Positions 20,676 to 32,078 of a stretch of DNA of 64,000 nt are shown one piece after another. A program made the translations under genes and the position numbers. This stretch comes from Odobenus rosmarus divergens. Lineage: Eukaryota > Chordata > Mammalia > Carnivora > Odobenidae. The DNA is taken from the NCBI RefSeq assembly GCF_000321225.1, contig NW_004450480.1:4139810-4203809 (forward strand), in the 5' to 3' direction. How positions within the stretch are numbered: the first letter of the stretch is position 1; each line of letters opens with the position of its first letter. Under the pieces are notes generated by a model. It was not told the origin of the DNA and searched no databases. It was given only the letters and a program-made list of their open reading frames with translations.

Positions 20676-20897
20676 TTTTTTAAAGATTTATTTATTTATT
20701 TGAGAAGGAGAGAGTGTGTGAGCTAGCATGGGGGAGGAGGGGCAGAGGGAGAGGGAGAGAGAGAGTCCCAAGCAGACCCCATACTGAGTGTGGAGCCAGT
20801 CTTGGGCCCCAACCTCACCAGCCAAGGTCATGACCCAAGATCATGACCTGAGCCAGAACCAATAGACACTTAACTGACTTTGTCACCCAGGTGCCCT
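20676..20897 (-). mobile_element. CAN-SINE, antisense, old subfamily
   Basis: TTTTTTAAAGATTTATTTAT tail complement, purine-rich body, ATCATGACCTGAGCCAGAAC and a head complement ending CACCCAGGTGCCC. It is diverged from the young copies. CCTTCAG occurs just before it (20663) and just after (20900), consistent with its target duplication. Confidence 0.88.
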
Positions 20898-20912
20898 GGC
20901 CTTCAGTTATTT

Positions 20913-21098
20913 ATTTTTTTTTTAAAGATTTTATTTATTTATTTATTCATGAGAGACAGAGAGAGAGAGAGAGAGAGGCAGAGGGAGAAGCAGGCTCCCA
21001 AGGAGAGGGAGCCCGATGCGGGACTCGATCCCAGAACCCCGGGATCATGACCTGAGCCGAAGGCAGACGCTTAACCATCTGAGCCACCCAGGCACCCT
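20913..21098 (-). mobile_element. CAN-SINE, antisense, younger, at the same target
   Basis: It has a near-consensus body (GCCCGATGCGGGACTCGATC, ATCATGACCTGAGCCGAAGG). The 13-bp duplication CCTTCAGTTATTT is perfect at 20900-20912 and 21099-21111. It abuts the older SINE directly. Confidence 0.95.
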
Positions 21099-21111
21099 CC
21101 TTCAGTTATTT

Positions 21112-22760
21112 TTAAGGATTTCATATAGATTAAGGCAGGAGACTAAAATAAAATGTTTCACAGAGAACTCATGGGACCTTGACATTCTATCCTTGCCGTC
21201 CTGTGAGGGGACGCTCTTCTGGTATTGGATGGAAAATGCGAATAGACCTCAATTCCTTCCTTGATGATGGAAATGCAGTAAGCTTCCACTGAGGGCAGAA
21301 GGTTTTGTGAAAAGACACACAGCTTTCTCCTTGGCTCTTTCTGTGATGCCTCAAAGATAAAGAAAGGCCTTTCTAATAAAACCTTATCCCCAAGTTACAC
21401 AGTGGGAGGTTCTCATACTTTCCAATCAACATGTTTTGCTTTCTCAGCTCTGGCTTTCTAAATGAAATTCCCCTGTGACATGAGGATAGCAACTTGAGGT
21501 TTTTCTCTTCATGAAAGAGATTTGTTGGATTTCCTCCCTTTCCCCCTGGCTGGGGAAATGTGCTGGCTTCTGAAGGCTATTGAATAGCATGCGGTACAGC
21601 CCAGCTTTGCGGAGGGCTTGTATTCTAAATTCCGCCTGGACAATGCAAACCTTATTTCTGTACCTAATAACCTCTCCAGCTGACCATATCAATCATAGAA
21701 TCTTGTGTTGCTCTTTATTTTGTTCACGTGTTAGCACCTTTTGCAAATCTAAAACAATTATGAAAATTTAAAAACAATAATGCTTAAATGCAAACACTTA
21801 AATGTTATTAAACTGTTAGCATCTTGCTGAATTATTTCCTTGTGGTTAATTACTTTATTTCTTTATAGCTAGCCATGATGGATTGCTGGTTAGTGTGGTT
21901 TCCACTCTGTAAGAAAATATAGTTGCGTGCTCTGAAACTGTTAAGGGTGCCCACCACCACTTTCAAAACTGTTTAAAAGCATTTGGCGGGGGGTGGGGGG
22001 GTGCTCAGGGAATTCTTTATTTTAATTTAGTTTTTATTTTTACATAAATATTTAGCTACAGTGATTTTGATGAAAAGCCCTTTACTGGCTTAATGAAGGA
22101 TTTTTATGGGTCTATATAACATCAGTGTCTTAATTACTACAAATGGATAATAAACCCTTTCTCATATGTGAGAATGGGGAAACACACAGAGTGAGCACAA
22201 TTAGGAACAATTGGATTTTCACTTGATAATTCAGTAAAAAAAAAAAAATGTAAATACTGCAAATAACAGCCCAAGGGGTAGACTCTGCAGCTCCACCAGA
22301 AACCATAGAGCATAACTAATTTTTACAGAGATTTTCTCTGTGTTTTTTGGGCTGTGACAAAAGCAAAATATATATTTATGCAGGGAATGAAATCATTGTT
22401 CATTTGGTGAGCACTAATTAATTCCTCTCTGTATGCTGGAGACATTTAATTCCTCATCATAAAAGGTACTTGAATTTAGGACGTTGCCCAGAGAGGAATG
22501 TATGACACCATGCAAGTGGACTGTAATGTACCAGGAGGAGTGGTCTGGAGTCTCATAATGTGTGTGTGGATTTAAGATATTCAGCTGGTTTTAGAAACTC
22601 ACAGATTGCTAATACAGATTGGCCTTTGCCAGTTTAGCAAAAGGCCAATCAGAAAACAATTTTAGAGAGGTAGTAGTTTCAGTACTTCAAGTAAGAAAAT
22701 GAAGAGCCGTTGAGTAGGTCTTGAATGAACTACTGAATTATCACACTCTTAATTTCCTAA
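21112..22760. other. Unclassified non-coding stretch
   Basis: AT-rich sequence with no repeat family or exon I can identify. A G-run (GGCGGGGGGTGGGGGGG) is at about 21985-22001, and an A-run of 12 is at about 22236-22247. Confidence 0.45.
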
Positions 22761-22764
22761 TCAG

Positions 22765-22930
22765 AGGGTTTCAAACCAGACTGTGTCCAAGAACCACCTG
22801 GGAAACTAGATAAAATGAAAATTTGGGGGCTGTACTCTAAGACAGTGATTCAGCAGGTTTGTCTAGAGTCCAGAGACTTTTTTATTGAAAAGGACTACAT
22901 GTACGGCCCATGTTTTGAAAACATTGGTTT
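22765..22930 (+). mobile_element. MER5-like hAT relic
   Basis: GGTTTCAAACCAGACTGTGT, AAGAACCACCTGGGAAACT, GTGATTCAGCAGGTTTGTC and ATGTTTTGAAAACATTGG follow the MER5A/B order, including its second terminal inverted repeat. Diverged. Confidence 0.65.
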
Positions 22931-23585
22931 CTTTGGGTAGTTTAAAAACATGTCCCTTGAAATTGTTCCTTTTACTTTTATTTTCTTCCCCCATTACATT
23001 TAGAGTATTTAATTTTACTCACCCTAATCAAATGGGCCCAAATTTCAAATTAAAAATCTTAAAGCCTGCTCATACACAGAAGAGAAATGATCTCCACTTA
23101 TATACAGAGATCATTCTAGAAAATGGCAATTATTTTCAAAAAGTGGCACATGATTACATAACTCTATCTCTACCTTTCTGTATAGCTCTGGTTTGAATAA
23201 ATGTAGGGCCCTGGAGAATCCAGTCTAAATCTGCAGAAAGAGTGTATCTCCAGCTCCAAAAACATATTTTATAGACTTCTTATAATGAGATCTTGGTTGG
23301 ATCTGTCTGTACAATGATATTTGATTAAGGATTTATTGCTTTGATTGAGATATAGCATTTATCTACAATAGCATAAAACATTTCCTTTTCCCTATACTTT
23401 GTTCCCCTTTGGAACAATATTCTCAATATTCCATAATGTTCTATTTTTGAATGATCTGGGTATAAAACTAAAACATTTTCTTCTTCTACTTCAATTCAAG
23501 GATCTATGAAACTGCCTCATTTTTCTTATCAAAAGAATGAGTCCACCATTTCTAATCCAAGAGGCCACTGGGGTCCTATGCAATT
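22931..23585. other. Unclassified non-coding stretch
   Basis: AT-rich, nothing recognised. The open frame at 22885-23196 shows no known motif. Confidence 0.4.
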
Positions 23586-24099
23586 CTTTCTTTTTAAACT
23601 AAAATTACTTAATTTTATGAAAGTATAATTGACATACAATATCCTATTAGTTTCAAGTGTACATCATAGTGATTCAATATTTTTATATATTACAAAATGA
23701 TCTCCAAGGTAAGTCTAGTTAGTATCACCATACAAAGTTATTACAATGTTATTGGCTATGTTCCCTATGCTGTACATTCCATCCCCATGACTTATTTTTT
23801 TTATGATTGAGAGTTTGTACTTCTTAAACCCCTTCACCTATTTCTCCCATCCCCTCAATTCCTCCCTCCCCTCTGCTAACCAACTGTTCATTTCCTGTAT
23901 CTGACTTTGTTTCTGTTTTGTTTTTGTTTTTTTTTTTGCGATTCCACATATGAGTGAAATCTTACAATATTTGTCTTTTTCTGACTTACTTCACTTAGCG
24001 TATATCCTCGAGGCCCATCCACATTGTTGCAAATGGCAAGATCTCATTTTTTTCATGGCTGAATAATATTCCATTGTGCGTGTGTACGTGCATGTGTGT

Positions 24100-27000
24100 G
24101 CATATTTACCACATCTTTTTAATCCATTGAACTAGTGATGGACATTTACATTGTTTCCTTATCTTGGCTATTGTAAACAATGATGTAATAAACATAGAGG
24201 TACACATCTCTTTGAATTGGTGTTTTTGTTTTCTTTGGATAAATACCCAGAAGTGAGATTGCTGGATCATATGGTAGTTCTGTTTTGAATTTTTTGGGGG
24301 AAACTCCACACTTTTTTTTATTGTAGCTGCACCAGTTTACAGTCCTCCCAATAGTGCATGAGGGTTCCCTCTTCTCAGTGTTCTTGCCAACACTTGCTAT
24401 TTTTTTCCTTTTGATAATAGCCAACTACTAAGTGTGAGGCGATATCCCATTGTAGTTTTGATTTGCATTTCCCTGACAATGAGTGATGCTGAGCATCTTT
24501 TCATGTGCCTGTTGGCCATCTGTATGTCTTCCTTGGAAAAAAGCCTTTTCAAGTCTCCTACCCATTTTAAAAAAATCATGTTGTTTATTTTTTTATATAA
24601 AATTGTTTAAGTTCTTTATATCTTTGGGATATTAACCCCTTACCAGATGTATGATTTGCAAATATCTTTTCCCATTCAGTGGGTTCCTTTTTCATTTTGT
24701 TGGTTTCCTTTGCTGTGCAAAAGCTTTTTACTTGGATGTAGTCCCATTTGTTTATTTTAACTTTTCTTGCCCTTGTCTCTGGACCCTGGCTCAAAAAATA
24801 TTCCTAAGATCCTAAGACTGATGTCAAAGAGCTTACTACTCATTTTTTCTTCCAGGAGATTTAGGGTTTCAGGTCTTAGATTCACGTCTTTAATTCATTT
24901 TGAATTTGTTTTTGTATATGGTATAAGATAGTGGTCTAGTTTCATTCTTTTGCATGTAGCTCTCTTGTTCTCCTAGCACCATTTATTGAAAACACTGTCT
25001 TTTCCCCATTGTATACTCTTGCCTCCTTTGTCATAGATTGACTATGTATGTGTGGGTTTACTTCTATTCTATTGATCTATGTGTCTGTTTTCATGCCAGT
25101 ACCACACTGTTTTGATCACTTTAGCTCTGTGTTATAGTTTGAAATCATGGAGTGTGATGCCTCCAGCTTTGTTCTTTCTCGAGGTTGCTGTGGCTATTTG
25201 GGATCTTTTGTGGTTCCACACAAATTTTAGGATTCTTTGTTCTAGTTCTCTGAAAAATGCCATTGGTATTTTAATGGGAATTGCTTTGAATCTGGTAGAT
25301 AGCTTTGGATCGTATGGATATTTTAACAGTATTCTTTTATTCCAGGAACACAGAATATCTTTCTATTTATTTGTGTTGTTTTTAATTTCTTTCATCATTG
25401 TCTTATAGTTTGCAGGATACAGATCATTTACCTCCTTGGTTAAATATATTTCTAGGTGGTTTATTCTTTTAAATGCACTTGTAAATGGGATATTTTCTTA
25501 ATTTCTCTTTCTAATAGTTTGTTATTTGTGTATAGAAGCATGACCAATTTCTGTATATTCATTTTGTATCCTGCGACTTTACCGAATTCATTTGTTCTAA
25601 TAGTGTTTTGGTGGAGTCATTAGGGTTTTTCCTATATAGTATCATGTCATCTGTGCATAGTGACAGTTTTACATCTTCCTTTCCAATTAGGATATAATTT
25701 ACTTCTTTTTTTTTTTTTTTTAACCTGATTGCCAGGGCTAGGATTTCCAATACTATGTTGGAATAAAAGTGGTGAGAGTGGGCATCCTTACCTTGTTCTT
25801 GATCTTAGACAAAAAGCTTTTAGCTTTTCACCATTGACTATGATGTTAGCTGTGGGTTTGTCACAGCCTTTTATTCTGGCCTTTATTTTGTTGAGAGTTT
25901 TTAATCATAAATAGATGTTAAATTTTGTGAGATGCTTTTTCTACATCTATTGAGATGATCATATCATTTTTATACTTGGTTTTGTTGATGTGGTGTATCA
26001 CATTGATTGTTTTATGGATGTTGAATCATTCTTGCATCCCTGTAATAAATCCGACTTGATAGTGGTGTTTGATCCTTTTTAATGTATTGTTGAATTCAAT
26101 TTGATAACATTTTGTTGAGTATTTTTGCATCCATATTCATCAGGGATATTGGAGTGTCATTTTTTTTTCTTTTTGTGGTGTCTTTGGTTTTGGTATCAGG
26201 GTAATGAGGGCCTTATAAAATGAATTTAGAAACATTCATCCTTCTTCAGTTTTTTGGAACAATTTGAGAAGAATAGGTACTAATTCTTTAAATATTTGGT
26301 AGAATTCAACTATGAAGCCATCTGTCCTGGAATATATTTTTTTTTGAGGCGGGTAGTTTTTAAGTTACTGATTGAATTTCATAACTTATAATTGCCCTAG
26401 AAAATATTCAGATTTTCTTTTCCTTTGTGATTCAGTCTCAGAAGGTTGTGTGTTTCTAGGAATTTACCCCTTTCTTCTAGGTTTCCCAATCTGTTGACTA
26501 TTCATAGTAATTTCTTAGGATCCTTTGTCTTTCTGTGGTGTCAGTTGTAACTTCTCTTTCGTTTATGATTTTATTTATTTGGAACTTCTCTCTTTTTCTT
26601 GATGAGTCTGGCTAGAGGTGTATTGATTTTGTTCATCTTTTTAAAGAACCAGCTTTTAGTTTCATTGATTTTTTATTCTCTTTTTCATTTATATTCATTC
26701 TGATCTTTTATTATTTCCTTCCATGAACTTTGGGCTTTGTTTTTATAATTTCCTTAGGGATAAAGTTAGATTGTTTATTTGGGATTTTTCTTGTTTCTTG
26801 AGGTAGACCTTTATTGCTATGAACCTCCCTCTTAAAACTGCTTTTGCTGCATCCTATAGATTTTGGAAAGTTGTGTTTCCCTTCTCATTTGCCTCAGGGT
26901 GTCTTTTTTTATTTTCCTCTCTGATTTCTTTTTTACCTCATTGGTTGTTTAGTCTACGTGTTTGTGTTTTTTTTTTTTCCAGTTTTCTTCTTGTATTTGA

Positions 27001-27660
27001 TTTCTAGTTTCATACAGTTGTAGTTGGAAAAGATGCATGATATGATTTCAGTCTTCTTAAATTTATTGAGACCTGTTTTGTGGCTTAGCACCTATCCCAG
27101 AGAATGTTCCAGGTATATTTGAGAAGAATGTGTATTCGACAGTTTTTGGATGGGAAGTTCTGTATATGTCTTTTAAGTCCATTTGGTCTAATGTGTTGCT
27201 TAAGACCAATGTTTCCTTAATGATTTTCTGTCAGGATGATCTATTCATTCATGTCAGTGGGGTGTTAAAGTCACTTGCTAGTATTGTACTGCTGTCAATT
27301 TCTTCTTTTATATCTTTTAATATTTGCCTTATATATTTGGGTGTTTCTATGTTGGGTCATAAATATTTAATGAATGTTATATCCTCTTCTTGGATTCACC
27401 TCTTTATCATTACATAATGTCCTTCTTTGTCTTCTGTTATAGTCTTTGTTTCAGAGTGTATTTTGCCTGATAGTATTGCTACCAGCTTTCTTTTCAATTT
27501 GCATGGAATATCTTTTTCTGTCCTTTCACTTTCAGTCTGTGTGTGTGTGTTTAGATCTGAAGTGAGTCTTTTATAAGCAGCATGTAGTTGGGTCTTGTTT
27601 TTTCATCCATTCAGCAACCCTCTGTCTTTTGACTGGAGCATGAATCCATTTACATTTAAA
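24100..27660 (-). pseudogene. L1 ORF2p (endonuclease/reverse transcriptase) pseudogene
   Basis: The frame is broken into many pieces. Recognisable ones include a reverse-transcriptase palm segment at 25559-25750 with LSLCTDDMILYRKNPNDSTK, where TDD stands at the usual ADD catalytic motif. Others are the C-terminal domain at 24585-24794 (EWEKIFANHTSGKGLISQRY), the region at 24397-24579 ([20 protein letters not shown]) and PYDPAISLLGIYPKK at 24146-24424. The endonuclease end lies near 27450-27660. ORF2p copies L1 RNA into DNA at a nicked target; this copy has too many stops and frameshifts to do so. An alanine-to-threonine change beside the catalytic aspartates is an extra lesion. Confidence 0.85.
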
Positions 27661-27668
27661 GTACTCAT

Positions 27669-27854
27669 CAGGGGTGCCTGGGTGGCTCAGTCGTTAAGCG
27701 TTTGCCTTCGGCCAGGGTCTTGGGATAGAGCCCCACATCGGGCTCCCTGCTCCGCAGGAAGCCTCCTTCTCCCTCTCCCACTCCCCCTGCTTGTGTTCCC
27801 TCTCATGCTGTGTCTCTCTCTGTCAAATAAATAAATAAATCTTAAAAAAAAAAT
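27669..27854 (+). mobile_element. CAN-SINE, sense, inside L1
   Basis: GGGGTGCCTGGGTGGCTCAG head and an AAATAAATAAATC plus A tail. The 11-bp duplication AAAGTACTCAT is at 27658-27668 and 27855-27865. A segment of the usual GGCTCAGGTCATGATCC is shortened to GGCCAGGGTC. Confidence 0.95.
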
Positions 27855-27971
27855 AAAGTACTCATTGATGGGTATGTACTTACTGCTATTTTATAGTTTC
27901 CTGGTTGTTTTTATAGTTCTTCTCTGTTCCTTTCTTCTTCTCTTGGTCTTGTGGTTTGATGGTTTTCTTTT

Positions 27972-28163
27972 TCTTCTTTTTTTTAAAAGATTTTATTTAT
28001 TTGAGAGAGAGAGAGAGAGAGACAGTGAGCATGAGTGGGGGTGGAGGGTGAAGCAGACTCCCTGCTGAGCAGGGAGCCTGACATGGAGCTCAGTCCCAGG
28101 ACCCCTATATCATGACCTGAGCCGAAAGCAGATGCTTAACTGACTGAGCCACCCAGGTGCCCC
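27972..28163 (-). mobile_element. CAN-SINE, antisense, nested (inserted in the tail of another SINE)
   Basis: T-run, GATTTTATTTATTTGAGAG, purine-rich body and a CACCCAGGTGCCCC head complement. GGTTTTCTTTT lies on both sides (27961-27971 and 28164-28174). It sits in the T-tail of the SINE whose body is at 28389-28544. Confidence 0.9.
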
Positions 28164-28174
28164 GGTTTTCTTTT

Positions 28175-28544
28175 CTTTTTAAAAATTTTATTTATTGGGC
28201 GCCTGGGTGGCTCAGTTGGTTAGGCGACTGCCTTCGGCTCAGGTCATGATCCTGGAGTCCCGGGATCGAGTCCCACATCAGGCTCCCTGCTCAGCAGGGA
28301 GTCTGCTTCTCCCTCTGACCCTCTTCCCTCTTGTGCTCTCTATCTCTCATTCTCTCTCTCTCAAATAAATAAATAAAATCTTTAAAAAAAAATTTATTTA
28401 TTTATTTATTTGAGAGAGAGAGAGAGCAGGAGAAGCAGACTCCCTGCTGAGTGGGTAGCCCAAAGTGGGGCTCTATTCCAGGACCCCAAGATCATGACCT
28501 GAGCTGAAGGCAGATGCTTAACTGACTGAGCCACCCAGGCACCC
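28175..28544 (-). mobile_element. CAN-SINE, antisense, host of two other SINEs
   Basis: The tail complement (AAAAATTTTATTTATT) at 28180-28195 continues after an inserted SINE at 28389-28544 (TATTTGAGAGAGAGAGAGAG through CCACCCAGGCACCC). Its own target duplication, GTGGTTTGATGGTT, is at 27951-27964 and 28545-28558, so it spans the neighbouring SINE as well. Confidence 0.88.
28197..28388 (+). mobile_element. CAN-SINE, sense, nested in an antisense SINE
   Basis: GGGCGCCTGGGTGGCTCAG head and an AAATAAATAAAATC plus A tail. Flanking AAATTTTATTTATT versus AAAAATTTATTTATT is consistent with insertion into the A/T tail of the antisense SINE. Sense and antisense copies together can form a hairpin in RNA. 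Confidence 0.93.
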
Positions 28545-29849
28545 GTGGTTTGATGGTTCTCTTAGTGTTACGTTTGGGTTCCTTTTCTTTTTATTTTTGT
28601 GTGTCTATTATTAGGTTTTTGGTTTGTGATTACCAAGAGGTTCATATAATCAACCTATATATATGGCAATCTGTTTCAAGCTGGTAGTTGCTTCAGTTTG
28701 AATACATTCTGAATGTACTATGTTTGTACTCCTCCATCCCATGTTTTATTATTTTGACATCGTATTGCATTCTTCAACTCTCAGTTGTTCTTTTCTTAGA
28801 TTTTCTGACAATTTGTTGACGCTCTCATTGTGTTCCTCCATTCTTCTCCCAAGTTTGATGAGCATCTTTATGATCAATACTTTGGACTCTTTATCATGTT
28901 AATTACTTACTTCTAATTCATTAGAGTTTTTTCCCCTGGAGTTTTTTCTTATTCTTTTGCGAAATATATTCTTCTATCCTCTAATTTTGTTTGATTTTCT
29001 GTGTTTGTGTCTGTGAATTCAGTAGAACGTCTACCTCTCCCTGAAGTAGTGGCCTTGTGTAGGAGGAGCTGATGTGGACTGAATATTCCTGACAGCTTTG
29101 GCAGACCAGCTGGAGCTAGAACAGATTTGGGCCAGGCAGGTCCCAAGGCCTGTCACGTTAGGGCCACCCTGGCTGGATGCTGGAGTTGCAGTGGGCGTGG
29201 ACTGGGGGTCTCAGGGTGTATTTCACCTGGGCCACCTTGGTGGGGTTGTTGGAACTGAAGCGGGCATGGACCCCAGTCTGTCTGACTGGCTAGGGTGCCT
29301 GAACCCTGCTTCCATTTATGCCATCATAGTGGAGGTGGAACAGGGGAAATGGCACTCACCAGTGCCTCTTACCCCAGAGAAAGTTCCAGCAGTTCCCTGT
29401 GCATTTGGCAGTTGATCTAGGGTTAGTAAATGGATTTCCTTCACTTATGGTCTAGTTGCTTTTTAAGCCACTATTTATTTGCTTTGCCCCAGGGCAGGTG
29501 GGTCTGCCCATGAACTACTTAGTTATAGCCCTCCTTAACATGGGCTGTCTTATGGGGGTTGGGTTTCTCATCATTTCCATGTCTCCATCTGTCCTACCCT
29601 TCTCTGAGAGGTCTCTATATCCTTTGTTGTGCAGAAGCTATTTAATCAGCCCTCAGTTCTTCAGGAGGAATTGCTCTCTATGTAAGTGTGGATGTGGTGT
29701 GTCTACGGGAGGATGTGATTTCAGGGTCTTCCTATGCTGCCATCTTGAACCACCTTCCCAGTTATCCTACATACTTCTTATATTTTACTTCTCAGTTTAA
29801 AAATTAAGGCTTAAGTTTTGATTCAAAAAGTAATACATTTTCAATTCTT

Positions 29850-30047
29850 TTTTTTTTTTTTAAAGATTTTATTTATTTGACAGAGAAAGACACAGCAAGA
29901 GAGGGAACACAAGCAGGGGGTAGTGGGAGAGGGAGAAGCAGGCTTCCCGCGGAGTGGGGAGCCCGACGCGGGGCTCGATCCCAGGACCCCGGGATCAGGA
30001 CCTGAGCCAAAGGCAGACGCCCAACAACTGAGCCACCCAGGCGCCCC
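29850..30047 (-). mobile_element. CAN-SINE, antisense, young-looking
   Basis: It keeps several CpGs (CTTCCCGCGGAG, GCCCGACGCGGGGCTCGATC), which decay quickly with age. The 18-bp duplication AATACATTTTCAATTCTT is perfect at 29832-29849 and 30048-30065. Confidence 0.96.
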
Positions 30048-30414
30048 AATACATTTTCAATTCTTGAAAGATTAGATTAGTACAAAGGAGAAAGTGAAAA
30101 TTGCTTGTTTCTGCTACTCTGACATAATTCTGTTACTATTTTGGCACAGTTGACTTTCCATCTTCCAAATCTAGATTATGCTAAAAAAGTTTTACAGTAC
30201 TTCCTCTTAGGAAGTTATTAAGAACATCTAGTTTATATGACCACATTTTGTCTTTCTTTGGGACCAGCTCCTAAGAGGAGAAAGCACTGTGTGGTTGTTG
30301 GGGGCGCCTCAGAGTCTTTGTAGCAATTCTGTTGTCAGCTCCTTTCCAAACTTGTTGTCCTCCTAATCATTAAGAAATTTTGTGCGATTCAATTTGGGGA
30401 CCAGTGAAAGAAAT

Positions 30415-30500
30415 TTCTTCCTTCTTCCTTCCTTCTTGTCTGCTACCTACCTTCCTTCCATTCTTCCTCCTCCTCCTCTCTCTCTCTGCTCTTCTCATTT
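30415..30500. repeat. Pyrimidine-rich low-complexity tract
   Basis: CTTCCTTCTTCC/CTCCTCCTC/TCTCTCTCT runs. The overlapping frames at 30370-30583 on both strands are artefacts of this composition. Confidence 0.85.
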
Positions 30501-30784
30501 CTTTCCTCAGCTGGCCCTTGATGGGTAAAAACACAGGCCTTCCCAAGGGGATCTTACTAATCAATACCCACATGACACACTAGAGATGTAGATTTTTCTC
30601 AGTTGTGACTGCTGTAATTTGATATTTGCCATGCCAATAGCCACCACATGTTTCTTTTAGTTAAATGACATTTATTTGACATCCTTTGTCACATGAGTGA
30701 TCTTTATTCTATGCAGTCCATTTATCTTCTTTCAGTCTTTCAGCGACAATCTTTGTCCAAATAATAACAGTACCATGTATCCAT

Positions 30785-30995
30785 CAGTTACTGAGCATTA
30801 CAGTGTGCCAGTGCTTGGTGTGAATGCTTTAAGTATATTTACTCACCTAATCCTTGCACACCCCTTAGAGGTCAATGGTGGCATCATGATTTGACAGGTG
30901 AGGAGGCAGTGAAGCTCAGAGGGTTAAGGAATTTGCCTTAACATGGCAGAGCTGATAAATGGTGGAGCTGGGATTCCAATCCTAGTTTCTTGGAT
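30785..30995 (+). repeat. MIR SINE relic, sense
   Basis: TTACTGAGCATTACAGTGTG, TCACCTAATCCTTGCACACC, CAGGTGAGGAGGCAGTGAAG, CTCAGAGGGTTAAGGAATTT and GTGGAGCTGGGATTCCAATC follow MIR along most of its length. Confidence 0.85.
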
Positions 30996-30999
30996 GCTA

Positions 31000-31867
31000 A
31001 AGTCAGTGAATTAATCAAATGTTCCCCCAACAATTGAAGGAACTTTATAGAATGGCATTAAGATGTCTGCCAGATGAGTGACCTCATAGAACAGAATAGG
31101 TTTATTTCCCTAGGAAGTTCAGTGAAATGAAAAGAATCCTGTGAACTCTCTCAAGGCCCAAGCTCTAATGGACTTGTTCTCAAATCCTTCTCACCAAGTC
31201 TCTCAAGTCAGGGAATTCCAAACTTGAGGTTTACTCCTGAGGCTCTGTCTGCATTCGGTGATGCCCAAGGCTCTAGTTTGGCATTTTGAACAAAGCCCTT
31301 GGAGGACTCAGACAGTGATGGGCTTCATGTCACATCCATAGGAAGTCTTACCAGGAACTGTTGTCTAACTGAGTTAGTCATAAAGCAGACAAAACATGGT
31401 AGGTTATGAAAACACTCTGCTTAGCCGGGGTGGGTCGTGGAATGAGTGCTGGTGAAATGAGATCTGGTCTCTCTCGTGTAAAGATGGTAAATCTTTAGGC
31501 AAAGGGAAGGTGGAGATCTGGTGTGAGTCTGGGAAGTCCGTCCTAAAAGAAAGGATGTAGATACCAATGGGACCTCAGAATAAGCTCCATTAGGCAATCC
31601 CGAAATGCCGAGAAACCTGAATTTGCTTTAAGTAAATTTAGGAGATAGTTTCTTGAGAAAAAGAAATCAAGAATCCAAGCTCTTGATCTTTTTTTTTTTT
31701 TTTGAAACTGATGGTAGAGGGAGATAAAGTTTTCCTTTTCAATAAAGACTTAGCTGTAGTAGCCACCCGCTATATCTGAGACGTCCTTTCTCTATACAAC
31801 AGAATGATTTTCAGTAACAATTATGAAATAAAACAAGTAATAGTAATAGAAAAGAGATGCAGACAGT
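31000..31867. other. Unclassified non-coding stretch
   Basis: No repeat family or gene recognised. A T-run of 15 is at about 31689-31703. Confidence 0.4.
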
Positions 31868-31883
31868 CCAAATGTTCTTTTTT

Positions 31884-32062
31884 GTTTTGTTTTTAAGAGA
31901 GGGAGAGAGGAGTAGGGAAGAGGAGAGGGAGAGAGAGAATTTTAAGCAGGCTCCATGCCCAGCACAGAACCTGACATGGGGCTCCCTATCATGACCCTGA
32001 GAGCTTGACCTGAGCCTAAATCAAGAGTCAGACACTTAACCAACTGAGGCACCCAGGTGCCC
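31884..32062 (-). mobile_element. CAN-SINE, antisense, old subfamily
   Basis: Body AGAGAGAATTTTAAGCAGGC, ATGCCCAGCACAGAACC and AATCAAGAGTCAGACACTTA, the older CAN-SINE form. Nevertheless a perfect 16-bp duplication, CCAAATGTTCTTTTTT, is at 31868-31883 and 32063-32078. Confidence 0.94.
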
Positions 32063-32078
32063 CCAAATGTTCTTTTTT

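Larger units (their letters stand above)
23590..29750 (-). mobile_element. Near-full-length L1 (L1M-type), antisense, with nested SINEs
   Basis: Reading down from about 29740 there is an L1-like 5' end (GTGGTTCAAGATGGCAGCAT) and a GC-richer 5'UTR (to about 28985). Only the N-terminal part of an ORF1-like region follows, then ORF2 (about 27650 to 24100, decayed), and the 3'UTR ends near 23590 (ACTTTCATAAAATTAAGTAA). Much of ORF1 seems deleted. At least four CAN-SINEs sit inside (27669-27854; three nested between 27965 and 28544). The many minus-strand frames here are fragments of ORF2; plus-strand frames are antisense shadows. Frameshifts and stops make it inactive. Confidence 0.87.

Noticed and set aside
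28000..28560. Regularly spaced similar blocks that could suggest a CRISPR-like or tandem array
   Set aside because: The blocks are three SINEs in mixed orientation with target duplications; there is no repeat-spacer periodicity.
30370..30583. Complementary 67-codon frames, one Arg/Lys-rich
   Set aside because: Both derive from a CTTCC/CTCCTC low-complexity tract.
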